64,000 bases of DNA from Glebionis coronaria (lineage: Eukaryota > Streptophyta > Magnoliopsida > Asterales > Asteraceae). Under the pieces are notes generated by a model. It was not told the origin of the DNA. It saw only the letters and a program-made list of their open reading frames with translations, and did no database searches. Of this stretch, positions 11,396 through 21,875 are shown in pieces. How positions within the stretch are numbered: the stretch's first letter is position 1; each line of letters starts with the position of its first letter. The translations under genes and the position numbers were made by a program. The stretch is from NCBI GenBank assembly GCA_025667525.1, contig CM046879.1, forward strand, positions 383,617,039 to 383,681,038. Direction: 5' to 3'.

Positions 11396-13210
11396 TTGGC
11401 TAGTTTCTTGCCCGCCACTCACCCTTCTACTTCAAGTTCTCTACCTTCAAACACCGTCACTAATCCGCGAGCTAATGTGAGTGCTATTACTACTCGTAGT
11501 GGAGTCACCATCGTAGGACCACCAATCCCACCCCCATCATCTACACCTCCTCCACCACCATGTGTCCCTACTCCTCCTACACCTAGTATTAGTGCACCAT
11601 TACAGTCTCCGCCTCGTCATGACGATGTATCTCGGAAGGACCCTTCAACATCTCAACCTTTACCGACTACACCTTCACCTTCCACCTATAAACCCAAAAT
11701 CCCATACCCTTATCGCATAGGCAAGACCAACGATCTAACAAAGGAGGACTCTCAAGTGACAAAATATATCAATATGATTTCTCAAATGGGCTTCGGCATT
11801 AGTTTTCTTGAAGCACTTGTCCTCATGCCCAAAATTGTTAAAGCATTTAAGGAATTGCTTAACAAGAAGGAGAAGCTGATTGAACTCGCCAACACACGCT
11901 TAAATGAAAACTGCTCTGCAGTTATTCTTAAAGAACTTCCGGAAAAGCTTAGAGATCCCGGTCGTTTCGTGTTGCCTTGCGTGTTCAACAAAACTGAAGA
12001 ATTTACTGCCCTTGCTGATCTCGGGGCTAGTATTAATTTGATGCCACTGAGTGTTTGGAAAACACTATCATTGCCCGACCTCACTCCAACAAAGATGACT
12101 CTTGAACTTGCAATTCGCACTCTCGCTTACCCTGTTGGTATAGCCGAAGACGTGTTCATTAAAGTTGGCGCATTTACTTTCCCGGTCGACTTTGTCGTAG
12201 TTGATTATGAAATGGACCCTCGTATTCCTTTAATACTTGGTCGGCCATTCTTGAGAACCGGACGTGCTTTAGTGGATGTTGCCGAAGGTGAGTTAACCTT
12301 AAGAGTCGGGAATGCCTCACAAATTTTCAAAATGGGGAAGCTTACAGGAAAATATTATGGACAAGAATCAGTGAATATGATTAATGTGCTCGATGACTTT
12401 ACCGTCTATGACAATCCTCTATTCGAGTCTTCCACTGATAATCCACTTTTTCAAGATAATGTGGATGATTCTCGCTCCACTTTGGACGCTTCTCCCATTT
12501 ATGATTCTCCACCGGTCTTTGATGCTTATGATGATTACTCTAGCTCAGATTCGGATGATTTTGATTGTACTTCTGAGTATCCCGAGCTGCCCACTTTTGA
12601 TGATTTTGATGAGGCTGATACTTTTTCGAGCGATTCTTCACATGATGAAGATCCTCCGCCATCACTCGATCCTACTTTGGACGATTACTCATTTGAGGAA
12701 GACTTATCTGAATTTCTCAACACTTACTTCCCTCATAAGAGTGATGCTCCTCCTTATGACTTTGAAGATTATCGTCTTGATCCTACTTTGGATTTGAAGA
12801 ACATTCTGTCAAAGGAGAAGAAACCGGTCGACACCAATATCCGTTGCACATATGATTTGAAACCTCTTTGTCCCCCTTCTGAGGACGAGGTTGTGCTTCT
12901 TTGCGGATCTTCTTCACACTCGGTTGAGCCTGAGTGCTATTTTCCCTTAAAGGAAAAGGTGTTCGACCCCGGTATCGACATTCTGCAGCCATCTCAGTAT
13001 CCACCTGATGCAATAAAAGGAAAAATCTTTGGAAATCTTGAAGACATGCTTGCACCACTTCACCCTTGCTTCCACCGTGCTCCATCTTTGCTTAAGGGAA
13101 CCTTGCCACTTCTTCTTTGGCTTGCCTTGTTCGCCTTAAGCTTGTGTTATTTGATGGACGGAAACTATGTCTTTGATCCTGGTGGATATGTTTCACGCTT
13201 CTTCCGTTGA
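11396..13210 (+). pseudogene. Gag C-terminus plus retropepsin-like protease with acidic, membrane-like tail
   Basis: This is a 604-codon open stretch in the same frame as Gag, from which only the TAA at 11354 divides it. A proline-rich linker with ITTRSG leads to YPYRIG and then an Athila-type aspartic protease. The active site is DLGAS (D at 12017-12019), with the flap/C-terminal signature PLILGRPFLRTGRALVDV near residues 275-295. Protease would cut the polyprotein inside the particle. In full Athila elements RT follows; here the text instead becomes a long Asp/Ser-rich acidic region (residues about 335-430), then a cysteine-containing block. It ends in a hydrophobic stretch (LPLLLWLALFALSLCYLM) just before the stop, possibly one membrane segment. 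The function of the tail is unknown. Confidence 0.85.
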
Positions 13211-13573
13211 TGATCAAGGTCGAGTCAGGCTCACGACTCGGTTAAAAAAAACCAAGCGCTTCTTGGGAGGCAACCCATGCATCTATCTTTTTGCTTTCTT
13301 TATCATAAGTGTAGGGGGAGACCCGTTGGTTTGCTATTCCATCTCCTCACTTCTTAATCAGGGATTCGAGCTTCAATGATCCACTCTTGATGATTCTTGA
13401 CGACCCGTGATTCCGTGTTCCATTATCCCGGTTCTATCCTAAACTCTTTTCGATTCACTATTTTATATTTTCTCAATATTAAAATAGGAATCTCTTTAGT
13501 TGTCTTTTCCTTAGCGAGATTTAAACAACGTGCACAATGTCCTAAGTGTAGGGGAGTTTACTCCCACATGCTT

Positions 13574-13593
13574 AAACATTGAGGACAATGTTT
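13574..13593 (+). other. GAGGAC-loop hairpin
   Basis: AAACATTG-AGGA-CAATGTTT has a perfect 8-bp stem and lies 5 bases before an AAGTGTAGGGGG tract. The identical 20 bases recur in Athila-2 at 41149-41168. Confidence 0.75.
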
Positions 13594-14889
13594 ATCTTAA
13601 GTGTAGGGGGACTTCTATCGAAGTTAAGTGGTCTTTTCCTTGTATTTGTCTTCATTTTAACCGGAAAATCAATTTTTCGACATTTTTCAAAATTTTTGAT
13701 CTATTTTGGCCTATTAGTTTTTCCCTTTGTATAGTTATTTTCTTTCTTTGCTAGAATAAATCTTTAATAAAGTGGTTTTAATTTTCAAACGTTGTGAATC
13801 TTTTGACTCAATCCGAGTTTACTTATCTTAAGTTACTCTAGCTAGTATCCTTAACGTGTTTGAGTCAAGTTTTGCTAGGCTTTTATATAGGGAGCTATAA
13901 AACGCGAAAGTCTTAACTCTCACGGGTTAAGAAGAAGAAATTTTCGCAAGTTCCTATAATTGATTCTAGAGAGTCGTTTATCAAGGGAACTTTAAAACGC
14001 GATTTCTAAACTTGAAAAAGTCTAAGAATTTGCAAGATCCTATAGGCGACTCAAAAACCCAAAACTTTGATTGAATAGGCTAAGTATCCACGAGTCTCAT
14101 TACTTGAGATTTTAAACTGTGGAGAACGAGAGATGATAGAGCCAATTATAAGTTCGGTATTCTTTCGTGAATTTATGTGAGTTAATTATGAGCCTATTCT
14201 CCCATCGCTTGCTAATAATTTATCTGCTAATAAATAAGGTTGTACGATTTGAAAAGTTACTTAGCTTCTAGCCCAAGATCGTTTAAAAGTTGCTCAGTAT
14301 GGATTAGAGTTCATAGCCAAGGCATAACTTATTGAAGCAGGACGCGAAGATTGGCGAGTCCGAAAAGGCCCTAACAAGGCATGAGGGCTATATTTTGTTG
14401 CTAAAGATCCAAAGTGATGTGAAGAATCATTTATCGAAAATCAATATGAAGGATCGAGACACACGACGAAAAGCAAATACTCCCCAAAAGTCATGGAGAA
14501 GTGTATCCGAAAAGACCCAAACAAGGTATGAGGATAAATAGATCCAAGTCATAAAAGGAGGCGGATCGTTGTATATCAAAGTCCAAAATAAAGATTGGAG
14601 AAAAATGAAGAAATCCTGGTCCAAGTATGAATCTATCAAAACTTCAAGTGAAGAAATTCCATTATGAAGAGAAGACCATAATTTCATGAACGTCTCTCAA
14701 GGTTTGAAGTATGAAGTCGCTGCCAAATATCGGTCCGAGAAAGGTCTCAAATCGCGAAACGAGTTATGCCAAGATATGAACTTTATGAGGTCCCGAGAAG
14801 CAGTTTTAAAAGATTTTGTCCTTTAGCTAACTATTGATTAAATCGTTCACTTTATTTTCAGACTTAATAACTATCGAAATAAGTCAAAA

Positions 14890-15030
14890 ATGCATCCTCG
14901 TGATCATTCAAGACAATAATAAAATATAAGAGATACACCTAGGAATAAGGGAGTCTAAGTGAGTAATTGGCCCACATGAGTTCATGATAGTTTACTAACT
15001 TATAATAACAATGATCTCGTTTTTAAGCTT
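14890..15030 (+). repeat. Conserved 3' non-coding module (Athila-1 copy)
   Basis: TGATCATTCAAGACAATAAT..., ...AAGGGAGTCTAAGT... and ...CTTATAATAACAATGATCTCG... are shared, in the same order, with Athila-2 (about 42180-42310) and Athila-3 (about 45895-46035, minus strand). There is no ORF; it may be a cis signal. Confidence 0.7.
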
Positions 15031-15238
15031 GGTTTGGAGAAAGTGAAAACTTGAGGATGATGATTATTCATAACATTTCCAAAACCCAAGGTATGCTTTT
15101 GATTTCTTTACTTTGAATGTTTGTAGTATCTATCTCTTTAATAAAGGCCAACGTGGATTGATTGTGATGAAAAATGTAAACTTGCTTTGTAACTAATGCA
15201 TTGAATGAGGACATTGCAATGGTCAAGTGTAGGGGATT

Positions 15239-17034
15239 TGATATGTGTGAAAACACACATCTTTTCTACCACTTAATTACAATAATAACCGGACCAAAAC
15301 GTGTATTTTATGTCTTTTATGTCGAAATTATGCGTGGTTTGTGTTTTTGTTGTGATTTAGGACGAAAAGGTGAAAAATGGAGAAAACACGGACATTCACG
15401 GGCATTTACGGACTTTTATTAAAGAAAAAGATGAAAGACGAAGCCAAGAAGTCAAGAGTGCAAAAAGAACGGAAGTCCAAGACCAATTCTAAAGATTTAT
15501 CGAAGAAAAAGTCAAAAGACGGAAGTTTATCAAAAGCCGAAGAATTCAAGTCTATTTTATTGAAGAATTTAAAGACGAGTTCAAAGAAATTCCAAGCCAA
15601 AAAGTCCTTAAAGTCCAAGTTTAAAGAAGATTAGAAGAATAAAGGACTAATGATGCAATTAATGAAGATTAAAAGAAGGAGGGACTTAATCTCGCAATTA
15701 AGAAGAAATGAAGGAGGGGAGGAAGCTTCCTTAATCCTCCCCTATAAATAGTCATTAGTTGTTAAACATTTTCTTTGTTGGCTAAGTGTGACAATTAGTC
15801 TTCCACTTTTAATTACCTTGTCATTTAAATACTTGTCAATTTAATTACCTTGTCTTGCACCTTAAATTCATTTAATTTTAAGTAAGTTTCCATTTAACTT
15901 CTTGTCAATCTTTACTTTATCTTGTTAATCTCTCATCTACCTTTCTAAATCTTTGATTTTTTATGTTTATGTTTGTGTTCATGTTCATGTTCTTTATTTT
16001 GATCCAAGTGATTTTTGATTATTGTGGTTAAAGTTGTTAGATTTCTTGATATTGATTGTTTGTTTATGATTAATTAATGTTTTGTTGTTAGTTAAATTAA
16101 ATCGTTTGTTTGATTCTGTTTAATCTGTGTTATATTCGTTGTTATTTTGATCCCTTGTTCTTCGGGGGAGTTTGTTTCTGTTTCTTTGTTCCCAGGAAAT
16201 CTTCCGAGCCAAGACAAGGGAAGCTGTTCATTCGGAACTTTCAAAGTTCCGAACCAGTGTGGTTCATCCGGAACATTCAGAGTTCCGACTCAAGGGCTTC
16301 ATCCGGAACTTTCAAAGTTCCGGACGAAAACTTCCGACTCAAGCATTTGTTCATTCGGAACTTAAACGTTCCGAATCAATATACTTCATTCGGAACCCAA
16401 AAAGTTCCGGATCAAGCAATTCATCCGGAACATTAAAAGTTCCGGGTCAAGAGGTTCATCCGGAAGTTTAAAAGTTCCGGATCAGCAGGGCTTCATTCGG
16501 AAGTCTCTAAAGTTCCGAATCAACCAAAACTTCCGGGTCAAGACTATTTCATTCGGAACTCCAAAAGTTCCGGATCAAGCTAGTTCATCCAGAAGTTTTA
16601 AACTTCCGAACCAAGGGTTTCTTGTCAGGTTCTTTTTGGTTTTCTTTTTAAATTTATGTCTTTTATTTTTAAAGCTTATTTTTCCCACCTTTTATTTTAA
16701 TTGCACTTTATGTTTATTTGTCTCAGCTTTATTTTAGTTTTGCCTTAGTTTAAGTTTTAGTTGCGTTTTAAGTTTGCCTTAGATAGATTTAAGTTTGCGT
16801 CATTTACTTTAGCGCCCTTTAATTTCAGTCACGTTTTTAAATACTTGCACCATTATTTTAATTAGACTTAGATTTATTTTAAGAGCACTTTTACTTTAAT
16901 TGTTTCGCACCTTTATTTAAAAACAACCAAAAATATTTGTTTCACCAAAGAACGACTGAGTCGCACATAGGACCTAGATCAATTCGTTAAGATACCGAGA
17001 ACAACAATTGAACCTAGCAAAAGCCGAGTTATCA
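15239..17034 (+). repeat. Athila-1 3' LTR
   Basis: The copy of 7952-9772, beginning TGATATGTGTG after the purine tract and ending GAGTTATCA before the target duplication. It carries the terminal hairpin, purine-rich ORF (15377-15634), TATA box (15742-15751) and palindrome array (about 16226-16615). Its final bases after GATACCGAGAAC differ from those of the 5' LTR. Confidence 0.9.
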
Positions 17035-17044
17035 GATTGTCACA
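17035..17044. repeat. Target duplication GATTG and last bases of gypsy LTR A
   Basis: GATTG repeats 7947-7951; TCACA completes the gypsy LTR end (compare GGATTGTCACA at 49905 and 58636). Sequence from 17045 onward is the Copia-1 gag into which copy A had inserted. Confidence 0.88.
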
Positions 17045-18870
17045 TCCATCCTCTCGGGTACGGATAATCGTCGACCAATGTTGGAGAAGTCTATGTACGA
17101 GGATTGGACTTCCCGAATGGAACTTTATATGTTGAACAAGGAGAACGGACATCTTATTTGGGCATCGGTGCTCAATGGACCATTAGATTATGGTACAGTG
17201 ACGGAAGGTACAACTACTCGTCCTCGCACAACGGGTGAATTGACTGGAGATATGAAGATTCAAGATAAATGTGATAAGTATGCTACAAACATCATTCTCC
17301 AAGCCCTTCCTCCAGATGTCTACAAACTCGTCAGCAAACATAAAGTTGCCAAAGAGTTATGGGATAGAATTCGTGTTCTAATGCAAGGCACCTCGTTAAC
17401 TAAACAAGAACGAGAGTGTAAGCTTTATGATACTTTTGATAAGTTTGCCTATGTGCCAGGGGAGACTCTCAATGATTACTATTTGAGATTTACCCTATTG
17501 TTGAATGAGCTTAATATCTATGGCATGGCAATTCCTACCTTTCAATTGAACACCAAGTATTTGAACACTCTTCCTCCAGAATGGAAAAAATACGTGACGG
17601 ATGTTAAATTGGCTAAGGACTTGCATAACACCAATGTGGATCAACTTCAAGCCTTTCTTCAACAACACGAATGCCATGTGATCGAGGCTCGGTTGTCTAC
17701 ACCTCAAGTTCATGATCCACTTGCAATGTATGGTTCTCAACAAAACATGGATTATACTTATCAACAACCATCATACTTGCAGCCGCCACCACCACACACC
17801 TATCAGAAACCACAACAACCATTTTATCAACCACCGCTGATGCCACAGCAACCATTTCAACCAAGTGTTCATCAACAATCTTTTCCACAACAACCAACAT
17901 ATCAGACATCACCATCATAAGCCAACACTTCTCCAATGGGCTATACTCCTCAGCAAGGATATTTTCCAATAGAAGCACAACCAGCACAAGCTTTCTACTC
18001 TAATGAACTTCCGCAAATCCAAGCACCGGTCTTTACTCCAAATGATACGCCAGCTGATGTACTAAACCATCTCACTGCCTACTTGTCAAAACTTGTTGCA
18101 ACTAGAGGATTTCCACCAACAAACAATCAGCTCCGCACCTCTTCAAATCCTCGACAACAAGCCACTGTTCAAGATGGTCAAGTGACGGTGCAACCTATTC
18201 AGGGAAGGCAAAATTCATATGGACCTCCTACAAGGACTGGGAACAATCAAGCTGTGAATTCTCAAGCTAGTGGAAATGGAAGTCCTATTGGTCCTAAAAA
18301 GGTTGTGACTTGCTACAATTGCCGAGGACAAGGTCATATGGCTAGGGAATGCACTCAGCCGAAAAGGAGGAGGGATGATGCATGGTTTCGTGAGAAGATG
18401 TATTTTGTTGATGCTCAGTCTAAGGGGAAGATTTTGGATTCAGAGGAGTTAGCATTTCTTGCAGACCCAGGGGCAGCAGATACTGAAGGCATTGCAGTCG
18501 TTTCTACTTCTAATGCAGCTTATCAAGCAGATGATCTTGACGCATATGATTCGGATTGTGATGACATTCACTCTGCCCAAGCTGCTCTTGTTGCTAATCT
18601 CTCTCACTACGGTTCTGATGTCGTCAGTGAGGTACCAACCACATCTAATAATATTGATGATAACCAACATCAAGTTGGGCATAAAAATGACAACCTTGAA
18701 CAGCATTCGGGAACTAGTAACTCAAATGATGTAGTACCCAATCCTACACATTTGAGTGAACCTCAACCAAATGCTACGACGGGTATGGAATCTTATGCTC
18801 AACATGATTTGGTCATGGTGCCTAAACATATTATTGATCAAATGGACATATGGCTCTCAAACAATCCGTA
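17045..18870 (+). pseudogene. gag: Copia Gag (broken, 5' end missing)
   Basis: The frame is open from the insertion edge (SILSGTDNRRP) into MLEKSMYEDWTSRMELYML at 17078. The copia Gag core follows: LWDRIRVLMQGTSLTKQER, LYDTFDKFAYVPGETLNDYY and a C-terminal LNTLPPEWKKYV block. A Q/P-rich stretch precedes a TAA at 17918-17920, after which the same frame continues. A classic zinc knuckle CYNCRGQGHMAREC (CX2CX4HX4C) spans 18311-18352 and would bind element RNA. The frame is lost near 18855, where the coiled-coil text switches to another phase. Confidence 0.88.
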
Positions 18871-21490
18871 GATACGAATTCCACCCTGACTACTAAGCTT
18901 GCGTTGCATAAAGAAAAGGTCAAAGCTTTTGAAATGGTCCCTCAAGCAGAGAAAATAACATGTTCTGAATTTGACCAATTTCATTTTGAAAAGATTGAAC
19001 ACTTGAAAGAAACAGAATCATTAAAAGCTAATCTTTCCAATGAATTAAAAGCAAAAGAGTCGGTTGTCAATGATTTTCAGAAACTTAAAATGGATTTCGA
19101 AACTCTCGAGTCTAAAAGGTTGAATCAGATATTAATGCTACCAAACTTCTTAAATTCAAGGAACAACAGCTTTTAAAACAATACGCTTCCACAAAAAAGG
19201 TTCATCTTTTAACTAAATCATTTAAAGAACTCGAACTTAAGCGTCTTCAAGATTTATAACCTAATCCCGGTTATGCAAAACAAGCTCAGGAATATATTCC
19301 CGGTCTTTATGATATGACCATAATTGGCAAATCGAATGAAGCACCTTTTGTTCGTAGTACTGAGGAGACACAGTCACTTGCGGATGAAACTCATTCTAAA
19401 ATGTCTTCAAAATTCCATACAATTGATTATGATCAACATAACAAAGATCAATTTTCGAAAAAGACACGCATTCGCTTACAAAAGAAATTAGCAGAATTGA
19501 CAGTTCTTGTGCCCCAAAATTTGTCAAATGAAAACCTTCCTAGTACGTCTCCTACACTTGTCAAAACGGATTTATCAAAGTTAATTCCACCGGTAAGTAA
19601 GGCGTCCGTTAACTTAAATGCGGTTCACCAACACTTATCCGATTTTGACAAGGTCATTTTGGAACGTACGACGGCTTCGGCCATAACGGAAGGTGAATGG
19701 AATTTTGAGCACACGAGAGCTGTGTTTCGAGACGAAATTGTTCCGTTTGTAAAGAATGTTAAAGCTTGTCTTAGTAATCTTGATTAAGATTTGCTTTTGG
19801 AAATAGAAGAAGTTAGACGTGTTTTCAATGAAATGGATGATGCTTATGAAAACAGTTTACTTGAAATAGAACGGGTTTCACGCCAAAATGATCAACTTCT
19901 GAAACAAGTGATGTCTCATGATATAGTTTACGTCTATGTGAATAAAAGTGTTGATGATGATTCTATTGTGCATAATGTTGAATCTGTGGATACTGTGGTA
20001 GATAGTACTTGTCACGAATCTGACGCTGAATTTTTAAAGCTTCAAGATTCATATTCTTCACTTTCAAAATATTTTGATGAGATTCAAACACATTGTATTT
20101 CGCTTGAATGCAAGCAACAATTTATTCAAGAAATCTTTGAAACGTCATTCGACGGTGTTAATATCGATGATGCAAACTTTGAAAAGAATTTTCAATTGAA
20201 TTTACAATCAAAACAGCGTCAGCCAAGTGACAAAGTTTCTACATCTTTGCCGATAGAAATAGAGAAATCTAAGGAGCTTAACTGTGTGAACGTACTTGAG
20301 GCCGCTGAGAATTTAAAACTTGATCTAGATAATCGAGTTTCCAAGATTTTGTCCAAAGTTGATAACTTAAAACAGAAAAATACACGACTCTTCGATTCAG
20401 TAAAGCCCGCATGTGCTAATACCACTGCACAGAATCAATCTTTGATTGAACAATTGAATCGATAGTCGGTGGAAATATCTGATTTGAGGGAACAAATTTG
20501 TGATAAAAATCTGGCCTTGGCTGAGTTAAAGGAAACACTTCGTACTCTAAAAGGTAAGAATGTTGTGGATAACGCAGCCACTGTCTCAGCATCGTCCTCT
20601 AGTGCAATCAAAAGGAACCTTATAGCCGTCACACCACTTAACAAGGGCCCTAGGACTAAACCATCTCAAACTTTGGTCACTAAAGATAAGGCATAATCAA
20701 AACCAGCTTCTAATATTCCCGTGTTGCCTTCTACAGGAGTAAGCACCACTACTAAGGCTCAAAGATCAAAGCTTAAGAGAAACAAGAAGAATGATAGGAT
20801 CTTGCCCCCATCTAGTAGTCAAGTGAAGAAGAAAGTAGAAGCCCATCCTAGGAATGTTATTTCTGTTTTGAATAAAAAGAATCATGTAGCTAAACCTAAC
20901 GGCTCTGCGGTTGTGCAGCGTTCTAAGCCTAGTGTGAATTCTAATTTGAAATGTTGGAATTGCAATGAATGTATGTTTTCTAGTCGTCATGATTCTTGCC
21001 TTATTGACCATGTGAATGAGATGTATGCCCGGAAAAATGGATTAGAATGGAAACCGACTAGGAAAGTGTTAACCCAAGTTGGTTGGATGTGGCGCCCCAC
21101 TGGTAGAACCTTCACTATAGTAGGAAATACGTGCCCTTTAACTAGGATCACTCCCACTAAAGCGAAGAAAGCGTGCCCTTTAACTAGGAGTACCCAGGCT
21201 ACCAAAACACAAGCGTGTCCTTTAACTAGGAACACCGACACTATTGTAGGAACCAAGTGCCCTTTAAATAGGTCTACTCCCACTGTAGTACCCACAAATA
21301 ATCCAAAACCTAAGAAATTTGGAACAGTAAAACCTGTTAGTGCTAAAACTCACATTAGAAAACGCAGGAAATCTAAGGGTCTCAAAAATGTTAGCAATTC
21401 TGATAATTCTATATATGTATCTGCTAACACTCCGGAACCAATAGTTTCCAATGCATTGTCTACTGTTGTTATTGAAAACAGGTGGTCCAA
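18850..21490 (+). pseudogene. Long coiled-coil linker between Gag and protease
   Basis: About 870 codons of charged, heptad-like sequence follow Gag: first 18850-19176 in one frame, then a second frame to about 21490 broken by stops at 19257, 19785, 20463 and 20694. Landmarks are LAELTVLVP, an ITEGEWNFEHTRAVFRDEIV block near 19680, and leucine/lysine/glutamate-rich helices to about 20560. A basic, serine-rich linker follows. A four-fold 14-residue repeat beginning CPLTR lies at 21132-21299, each unit exactly 42 bp. Such a long insert is unusual for copia in general but familiar from Asteraceae copies, as far as I know. Its function is unknown; it might act in particle assembly. Confidence 0.75.
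21132..21299 (+). repeat. Four 42-bp tandem units encoding CPLTR repeats
   Basis: Units start at 21132, 21174, 21216 and 21258, reading CPLTRITPTKAKKA, CPLTRSTQATKTQA, CPLTRNTDTIVGTK and CPLNRSTPTVVPTN. They are exactly in phase, each starting with cysteine. Confidence 0.85.
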
Positions 21491-21499
21491 ATTTTTCTC

Positions 21500-21875
21500 T
21501 AGTATTTGGACTCTGGTTGCTCCAAGCATATGACCGGAGATCGCTCTCAGCTCAGAAATTTCGTCAGCAAGTTTCTTGGTACGGTTCCATTTTGAAATGA
21601 TCATATTGCAAAGATAATGGTTTATGGTGAATATCATATTGGGAATGTTATTATTTCAAGAGTGTATTATGTGGAAGGTCTCGGTCACAACTTATTTTCT
21701 ATGGGACAATTTTGTGATGCAAACCTAGAAGTTGCTTTTCGAGAGCATACCTGCTTCATTCGTAATTTGGAAGGGGTTGATTTATTGAAAGGTAATCGAG
21801 GGAATAATTTGTATACTTTGTCTCTACAAGACATGATGGCCGCTTCTCCCCGTATGTCTTCTCTCCAAAGCATCA
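21500..21875 (+). pseudogene. pol: Copia protease (broken)
   Basis: The catalytic triplet DSG is encoded at 21509-21517 within LDSGCSKHMTGDRSQL, a typical copia aspartic protease start. A TGA at 21593-21595 interrupts it; the same frame resumes as MVYGEYHIGNVIISRVYYVEG and LGHNLFSMGQFCDANLEV. The frame differs from the coiled-coil block before it, so an indel lies at about 21490-21505, and changes again near 21870. Protease would process the Gag-Pol chain; this copy cannot. Confidence 0.85.

Larger units (their letters stand above)
13211..15238 (+). other. Athila-1 3' non-coding region and polypurine tract
   Basis: There is no ORF of note here. Shortly after the stop comes CTTGGGAGGCAACCCATGC, a motif also met in diverged form after the Athila-2 ORF. 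AAGTGTAGGGG occurs at 13307, 13544, 13599 and 15225; the last lies directly before the 3' LTR and is the working polypurine tract. A perfect palindromic hairpin AAACATTG-AGGA-CAATGTTT spans 13574-13593. The small ORFs at 14332-14541 and 13530-13754 look like chance. Confidence 0.75.
7952..17034 (+). mobile_element. Athila-1: complete non-autonomous Ty3/gypsy element (gag-protease only)
   Basis: This is a complete LTR retrotransposon with a 5' LTR (7952-9772), an internal region and a 3' LTR (15239-17034). The 5-bp target duplication GATTG lies at 7947-7951 and 17035-17039. LTR ends are TGATA...TATCA. The primer site TGGCGCCGCTGCCGG is of the type used by Athila elements (tRNA-Asp-like). Gag with an Athila-style zinc knuckle and a DLGAS protease are recognisable, but no RT, RNase H or integrase fits in the remaining 2 kb before the 3' LTR. 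It therefore resembles the gag-only 'TR-GAG' class and would need enzymes from another element. The LTRs differ by only a few per cent by eye, so among these nested elements it is recent. Confidence 0.9.

Noticed and set aside
17495..17987. Minus-strand ORFs opposite Copia-1 gag
   Set aside because: Shadows of the Q/P-rich gag coding sequence.
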